Shown in pieces: positions 7,101-10,038 of a DNA stretch of 10,038 bases. Location of the stretch: assembly GCA_047629355.1 (NCBI GenBank), contig JBLHWU010000223.1, forward strand, positions 1-10,038, read 5' to 3'. Source of the DNA: CAYUNA01 sp047629355. Its GTDB lineage: Bacteria; Bacteroidota; Bacteroidia; Chitinophagales; Saprospiraceae. Numbering within the stretch: position 1 is the stretch's first letter; each line of letters starts with the position of its first letter. The position numbers were made by a program, and so were the translations under genes. The notes beneath the pieces were generated by a model. It made no database searches and was not told the DNA's origin. It saw only the letters and a list, made by a program, of their open reading frames with translations.

Positions 7101-9491
7101 ATTGGCAATATTTGAGGTAAAACCATTTGGCCCAGTCCAATCAAAACTTGAATTATTTGTCGAAGAAGTCGAGCTAATCGTTACGGATGAATTGTTACAA
7201 TTCAAATCCCCCGAAATGTTGATGGAAAGAGTTGGAATAACCGTATTTTCATTGACGTCTACTACAGCAGAAGTCGTACAGCCATTGTTTGTATTGGTGA
7301 CTACTAATTGATAAGTACCCCCCTCACAAACTTCGGGTGTCAATGTGGTTCCCCCATTAACAATACTTTCACCTGTCCATTGGTACGTAAATTCATTACC
7401 TTGTGAAGACGCAGTTGCATCCAACGTTACGCAAGCATTCACACAATCAATATCATTGGGTACTGCAATGGACACTGTTGGAATATTGAAATCAGCAGAA
7501 ACAATGACGCAAGCTATATTGATACAGCCATTTGCATTGTCGGCAACTTCAATACAGTATTGTCCCGGCGCATCAATCGTTGGGTTTAAGGTATTTCCGC
7601 CATTGACGATATTTCCATTGCTTGTCGTCCATTGGTAAGTGATATTTGCACCCGCAGAAGAGCCTGTGCCATCCAACATAATTGTACTATTTATACAAGT
7701 AAGCGTCATAGATGAGCCTGCATTCGCATTGGGAATATTGGCGTTTTCAGTCACCGTCACATCGTCAGAAGCCGAACAACCATTCATATTATCCGTAACG
7801 ATTAAGGTATAAATACCAGCTGAACTCACTTCTGGAGTTGTTGTATTTCCACCATTGACAATATTTCCATTAATAGTTGTCCATGAATAAGAAACGTTTC
7901 CACCAGAAGAACTGGTACCATCCAAAGTGACGGTCGCAGCGGTACAGCTAATTTCCATAGTACTGCCTGCATTGGCAATGGGCACATTTATATTTTCAGT
8001 AACAATCACATCATCAGAAGCCGTACAACCATTTGTATTATCTGTAACAGTTAAAGTATAAGTACCGCTCGCATCGACTTGGGAAGTCATTGTTGTGCTG
8101 CCATTTATAATATTTCCATTAGTCGTTGTCCATGAATAAGAAACGTTACCGTCAGAGGATGCTGTTCCATCCAATGTCACCGTCGGCGTGTTGCAATCAA
8201 TTTGCATATTGTTGCCTGCACTGGCAATTGGCGGAGTCGTATCGCCCGTCACCGTGACGAAGGAAGTATTGCTACAACCATTGTTTGAATCGGTAACTAT
8301 CAGCGTATAAGTACCTGCGGCATCAACCGTTGGAGTCATCGTATTTGCGCCAGCAAGGATATTTCCATCTGTAGTTGACCAACTATAAGTCATACTAGGG
8401 GTAGAGTTTGTACCATCTAAAGTGACGACTGAATTGACGCAATCAATGCTCATATTTGCACCAGCATCTGCTGTTGGTGTAGTTATATCTTCTAAAATTG
8501 TTCCTGAGGCAGTATCGGTACAACCATTAACGTCTGTAGCGGTGACAGAAAACGGACCTGCATTTAATGCAGTAGTTTGTCCATTCGCACCATTTGACCA
8601 ATTGTAAGAGATATTTCCTGTTCCACCGGTTCCATTTGCGGAAGCAGAACCCGTTGGGCTGTTACAATCAATATCTTGTTGGCTGATAATATTTACATTA
8701 ACTGCGGTATTAGGTTGGTCAACAAACGTCATTGCGGTTGCTATCGCGCCATTTGACATATCGGTAACGGTGACGGAATAATTGCCAGTGGTTAAATCAT
8801 TAATCGTGGCGGTCATCCCACCGTTGGACCACAGATAAGCGTAATTTCCAGAACCAGTACTACCTTCTGCCATTGCAGAACCATCGTTTCCACCAAGACA
8901 AGAAACATCTGTGGTATTGGTAATCGTCGCCTCAACACTTCCACCACCACCGCCTGCAATCGTACCAGTAGCTTCACCGTGAAACATGTTATCACCGCTA
9001 CTTCCACCGCCATTTGCAAGCAAACTATTCGTGTACATCGTGATGACTTCGCCAGCAGGACCAGCAGGAGCAGTCCAGTCAACTGTCCAACTAATGGAGG
9101 TATTTCCATTAAAATTGGTCGCAGGGGCATGTCCAAAATAGACTCTTCCACTTCCCGAAGTTATCAAATTGGTATTCGCGCTGTTACTTGCTAATACTCC
9201 AGTATTGCTATCGCTGCCGTCTAAAGTCACCATTGAAAAACCCGTTCGGGAAGGTGAACCAGAAATAACTGTTGAAGCAACAGTTATGGAATAGGTTTGA
9301 TTTGGGGTAATACTTGCTGGAAGTCCTGTAATTGTAACATTGCCATCAAAGCTGCCGCTGCTACCATGACAATTGGTACAATTAGAGTCTCCAGGAGCAC
9401 CCGTTCGTCCAATCGGTGCGGAGGAGGAAAAAGAATAGAATAAAAAAAGTATAGCTAAAATAGCGTAGTAATTGGTAAATTTTCCTTTCAT
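4191..9491 (-). CDS. Giant modular T9SS surface protein: CXXCH/Reeler-like domain, SprB, Ig-like and HYR repeats
   Basis: The protein has 1766 residues from the ATG at 9491; an in-frame ATG at 9539 would put 16 polar residues ahead of the signal peptide and is less likely. Residues 1-25 are a signal peptide. Residues 29-179 form a Reeler-like domain (choice-of-anchor V type) starting GRTGAPGDSNCTNCHG, with a heme-c motif CTNCH at 38-42 and a WTVDWTAPAG strand near 135-144. SprB modules 1-2 occupy 185-333. Six Ig/PKD-like repeats of about 83 residues, each starting P-x-x-x-A/I-G or similar with a 'DC' cysteine, occupy 339-828. SprB modules 3-9 occupy 833-1359. An Ig-like domain (1361-1441) and a HYR domain (1442-1520; APVLTCPVNIEA, TDNCS, GITTVEWAINDLFGN) follow. 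SprB modules 10-11 occupy 1522-1673. The type-A T9SS sorting domain is 1685-1766 (ALYPNPTTGEFQLDI...GVYLVRV). The likely role is a long surface filament or adhesin; no catalytic domain is seen. Its start lies about 550 bp from the right edge, and it converges with the dehydrogenase gene. Confidence 0.92.
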   Translation of the reverse strand: MKGKFTNYYAILAILFLFYSFSSSAPIGRTGAPGDSNCTNCHGSSGSFDGNVTITGLPASITPNQTYSITVASTVISGSPSRTGFSMVTLDGSDSNTGVLASNSANTNLITSGSGRVYFGHAPATNFNGNTSISWTVDWTAPAGPAGEVITMYTNSLLANGGGSSGDNMFHGEATGTIAGGGGGSVEATITNTTDVSCLGGNDGSAMAEGSTGSGNYAYLWSNGGMTATINDLTTGNYSVTVTDMSNGAIATAMTFVDQPNTAVNVNIISQQDIDCNSPTGSASANGTGGTGNISYNWSNGANGQTTALNAGPFSVTATDVNGCTDTASGTILEDITTPTADAGANMSIDCVNSVVTLDGTNSTPSMTYSWSTTDGNILAGANTMTPTVDAAGTYTLIVTDSNNGCSNTSFVTVTGDTTPPIASAGNNMQIDCNTPTVTLDGTASSDGNVSYSWTTTNGNIINGSTTMTSQVDASGTYTLTVTDNTNGCTASDDVIVTENINVPIANAGSTMEISCTAATVTLDGTSSSGGNVSYSWTTINGNIVNGGNTTTPEVSSAGIYTLIVTDNMNGCSASDDVTVTENANIPNANAGSSMTLTCINSTIMLDGTGSSAGANITYQWTTSNGNIVNGGNTLNPTIDAPGQYCIEVADNANGCINIACVIVSADFNIPTVSIAVPNDIDCVNACVTLDATASSQGNEFTYQWTGESIVNGGTTLTPEVCEGGTYQLVVTNTNNGCTTSAVVDVNENTVIPTLSINISGDLNCNNSSVTISSTSSTNNSSFDWTGPNGFTSNIANPSVSVVGTYTLIVTDNGNGCIALIQGIVNETPAPAATISMQTNVDCNGQNTGSATAVATAGAGNFTYEWSTGGMMATETGLTAGTYTVTATDSDQCTATAMVTITEPSAISVNASATGVTGIGMNDGTATANPMGGTSGYTYAWSNMEMTQTITDLSPATYTVSVTDANGCSAVEIVVVSNFDCSDLSLDFNTNDANCNDGNEGSITAVLNGGMMPITYMWSNGGMMETILSLTAGTYSVTATDANNCQLTGSATIAEPTAIFIMATGTDVSCNAGMDGTATVTATGGTGVLVYTWDNGMEGPMIMDLGTGVYTVTATDENQCTATTSVTTNEPMGMTLSVITTNETANGANDGTALADVSGGVGAYTFVWSNSENMQMIFNLSPGDYCVTVTDANGCSAEACGFVMMFGCGDVTSVVNSTSPTCFGGSDGSAVVASLGGTEPYTYAWSNGAIGSNVSNLQAGVYTVTCTDATDCSAMIDVMVSQPDELMVSVFESGNVLCESNDDGYASAGATGGILGYSYLWNNGDTTTTITDLAPGTYSLTVTDTNLCTAETSVVIELIPDTEMPVVLTNDVMIFLDANGMASVTPAMVDAGSTDNCGIESIVLDLTEFDCDDLGANEIVVAVLDNAGLCASGTATVMVNDTIAPVLTCPVNIEAEGCGLVIVYDLPTATDNCSTNAPFIVNGLPSGANFSSGITTVEWAINDLFGNAATCSFTVTLENDFSAAVVFTPPSCTGFSNGTTTAELSNGTLPFTYEWNDPAMQMTQTATNLTAGEYIVTITDATGCATVATIEVVEPELIDIQIIEVIAETNSDMDGAITVEVTGGTGNTFTYQWFMEGNLFSEDQNLTDLEAGEYVLFVTDPSDCMSSDTVVVDMNVGIFENNDEQQIALYPNPTTGEFQLDIQLSIEKSVSVSVFDVTGKTVFTQKEQPILKENLSIDLNGFSDGVYLVRVQVGEDVLMRRVILQK
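5634..6995 (-). repeat. Tandem duplication of a 681-bp, three-SprB-module cassette
   Basis: Within the giant protein, modules 3-4-5 (DNA 6315-6995) and 6-7-8 (5634-6314) align with an exact 227-residue offset and no gaps. Cysteines 843/1070, 893/1120, 968/1195, 981/1208, 995/1222 and 1045/1272, and tryptophans 866/1093, 941/1168 and 1018/1245, all keep this spacing. At DNA level GAACAGCCATTGGCATC recurs exactly 681 bp apart (around 5904 and 6585). Module 9 continues the pattern with a 228-residue offset (C1298, W1321, C1348), as a partial third copy. Confidence 0.85.
7008..8477 (-). repeat. Six tandem Ig/PKD-like repeats of about 250 bp
   Basis: These encode residues 339-828 of the giant protein. 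Repeat starts in protein numbering are 339, 421, 504, 587, 671 and 753, so the periods are 82-84 residues. Each has an early cysteine after 'M/I-x-I-D/S', a 'VTLDGT-S' strand, 'YSWTT-NGNI-NGG' and a late 'GTYTLIVTDN-NGC' strand. Repeats 2 and 3 (DNA 8231-7734) are the most alike; repeats 5 and 6 are the most diverged. Confidence 0.85.
9366..9380 (-). other. CXXCH (CTNCH) heme-c attachment motif codons
   Basis: These codons encode C38-T-N-C-H42 of the giant surface protein, 13 residues after the predicted signal-peptide cleavage site. CXXCH is the covalent heme-c attachment motif. In Bacteroidota Reeler/choice-of-anchor-V-like domains this position often carries such a motif, as I remember the family. 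Actual heme loading is not shown by sequence. Possible distal ligands in the domain include M87, H121, M152, M169 and H171. Confidence 0.6.
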
Positions 9492-9596
9492 AATTGGATG
9501 TTGTTTATTTGTGTGTGAATGAAATGAATACCGTGGCACGAAAGTTTTATAAAAAGTTAAGAAACTAGAAAAAATGTATTAAAAAAACCACAACAG

Positions 9597-9626
9597 CGAG
9601 TCGGCGAAGCCGCCAAAAACAACTCG
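9597..9626. repeat. Small two-layer hairpin in the giant-gene leader region
   Basis: CGAGT (9597-9601) pairs with ACTCG (9622-9626) and encloses CGGC-GAA-GCCG (9602-9612). It is the most GC-rich point in the spacer. On the minus strand a run of seven T follows about 10 nt later, so an attenuator or a terminator for upstream transcription is possible but weakly supported. Confidence 0.35.
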
Positions 9627-9715
9627 GAAATCAATTTAAATTTCTGATTGTCAATTATAATTGCTACGCGCTACTTAGTAACGGTAAAAAAATATAATGC
9701 TCGCAATGTACCTCA

Positions 9716-9817
9716 GGAAGTGTAGGATTGGTATTAAAAGACAAAACGTTTTTTGCCAAAACGTTTTTGTTCCTCAAACTCCCTATGTTGCAAATGTAGA
9801 CCAATCCTTCTATTTCC
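9716..9817. repeat. Inverted-repeat element enclosing a doubled AAAACGTTTT palindrome
   Basis: Arms 9716-9732 and 9800-9817 share AGGATTGGT perfectly, plus a weaker GGAA outer block. Inside, CAAAACGTTTTT occurs twice (9742-9753 and 9757-9768), 15 bp apart; each holds the perfect palindrome AAAACGTTTT. No coding pattern is seen. The outer sequence GAAGTGTAGGATTGG resembles AAGTGTAGATTCTTGG in one arm of the 441-608 element, so the two may be distant members of one family. Confidence 0.55.
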
Positions 9818-9840
9818 ACAAGTATAAAATAACTTTTTAA

Positions 9841-9857
9841 TTAGGTTTCTAACCTAA
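9841..9857. repeat. Perfect dyad TTAGGTT-TCT-AACCTAA
   Basis: The stem is a perfect 7 bp with a 3-nt loop, 83 bp upstream of the short ORF at 9940. It is too A/T-rich for a strong terminator. It could be an operator site for a gene starting near the right edge, or chance. Confidence 0.35.
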
Positions 9858-9939
9858 CTTTACTACAATTAAGTCCCTTTATTTATTATTTAAACACTTA
9901 CCTTTTCACAGATTTAATTAGAATTCAATTTCAAATAAC

Positions 9940-10014
9940 ATGAAAATATCTCCTACCTTTTCATACGACTTAGTTCACACTTTGACCAAATCTAATCTAA
10001 TGTTTGAAAAATAA
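9940..10014 (+). pseudogene. Very short ORF, possible 5' fragment of a broken gene
   Basis: ATG at 9940 opens 24 codons, MKISPTFSYDLVHTLTKSNL then MFEK and TAA. The peptide to 'LTKS' resembles, from memory, the N-terminus of a Bacteroidota family of uncharacterised proteins that begins with an 'LxxSLTKSEKRYFKL' pattern. Here the conserved continuation is absent and a stop comes six residues later, which suggests a decayed start or a coincidence. The window ends 24 nt after the stop, so a continuation cannot be judged. Confidence 0.25.
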
Positions 10015-10038
10015 AGAAATAGCTTGCTTAAAAAGATA

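Larger units (their letters stand above)
9492..10038. other. Mostly non-coding region upstream of the giant gene
   Basis: No ORF of 60 codons or more with an ATG is present. The region should hold the promoter and 5' leader of the giant gene on the minus strand. TACATTTT (minus strand, about 9572-9579) resembles the -7 motif TAnnTTTG at 7 of 8 positions, but the nearest upstream TTG is too close, so I do not call it a promoter. The rest holds the palindromes at 9597-9626, 9716-9817 and 9841-9857 and the short ORF at 9940. Confidence 0.5.

Noticed and set aside
7482..8231. Regularly spaced DNA repeats that could suggest a CRISPR or satellite array
   Set aside because: The period is about 250 bp with gradual divergence across the whole unit, and it follows the codons of Ig-like protein repeats. 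There are no short identical repeats with unique spacers.
8813..9151. 112-codon minus-strand ORF in another frame
   Set aside because: It overlaps the N-terminal domain of the giant protein in a different frame; the in-frame protein has clear domains and this one does not.
9492..9539. N-terminal extension of the giant protein to the ATG at 9539
   Set aside because: It would place 16 mostly polar residues before a well-formed signal peptide starting MKGKFTNYYAILAILFLF at 9491.
9560..9600. Bacteroidota-type promoter for the giant gene (TACATTTT with upstream TTG)
   Set aside because: The -7-like match is 7 of 8, but the TTG lies only 12 bp away instead of about 19-21 bp, and A/T-rich DNA gives such matches by chance.

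Overview
The window looks like part of a Bacteroidota chromosome, most likely a Saprospiria-type marine or sludge bacterium; the exact genus is a guess. The reasons are A/T-rich intergenic DNA, start codons without clear Shine-Dalgarno sequences, and two secreted proteins ending in type IX secretion system (T9SS) C-terminal sorting domains and carrying SprB-type repeats. There are no rRNA or tRNA genes, CRISPR arrays or intact insertion sequences.

Layout. 1-327 (-) is the N-terminal part of an FMN-binding pyridoxamine-phosphate-oxidase-like protein running off the left edge. 328-988 has no intact gene but holds three different MITE-like inverted-repeat elements nearly end to end (441-608, 637-785, 818-983). 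989-1876 (-) is a secreted TolB-like beta-propeller protein. 1877-2222 is a divergent spacer with a REP-like palindrome pair and a small hairpin. 2223-4070 (+) is a PQQ-dependent sugar dehydrogenase fused to a SprB-type module and a T9SS sorting domain. 4071-4190 is a convergent spacer with a nested palindrome that probably terminates both flanking genes. 4191-9491 (-) is a 1766-residue modular surface protein: signal peptide, heme-type CXXCH plus Reeler/choice-of-anchor-V-like domain, two SprB modules, six Ig/PKD-like repeats, seven SprB modules (six of them an exact 227-residue duplication), an Ig/HYR pair, two more SprB modules, and a T9SS sorting domain. 9492-10038 is mostly non-coding, with palindromes and a very short ORF that may be a gene remnant.

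How the genes may work together. The dehydrogenase and the giant protein should both cross the inner membrane by Sec and the outer membrane by T9SS, and end at the cell surface or outside. One is a predicted sugar-oxidising quinoprotein and its convergent neighbour carries a c-type heme motif, so a surface redox pairing is possible; this is inference from proximity and motifs only. The rest is ordinary secretome content plus an unusual density of small palindromic elements. I do not see a clearly new multi-gene system here.
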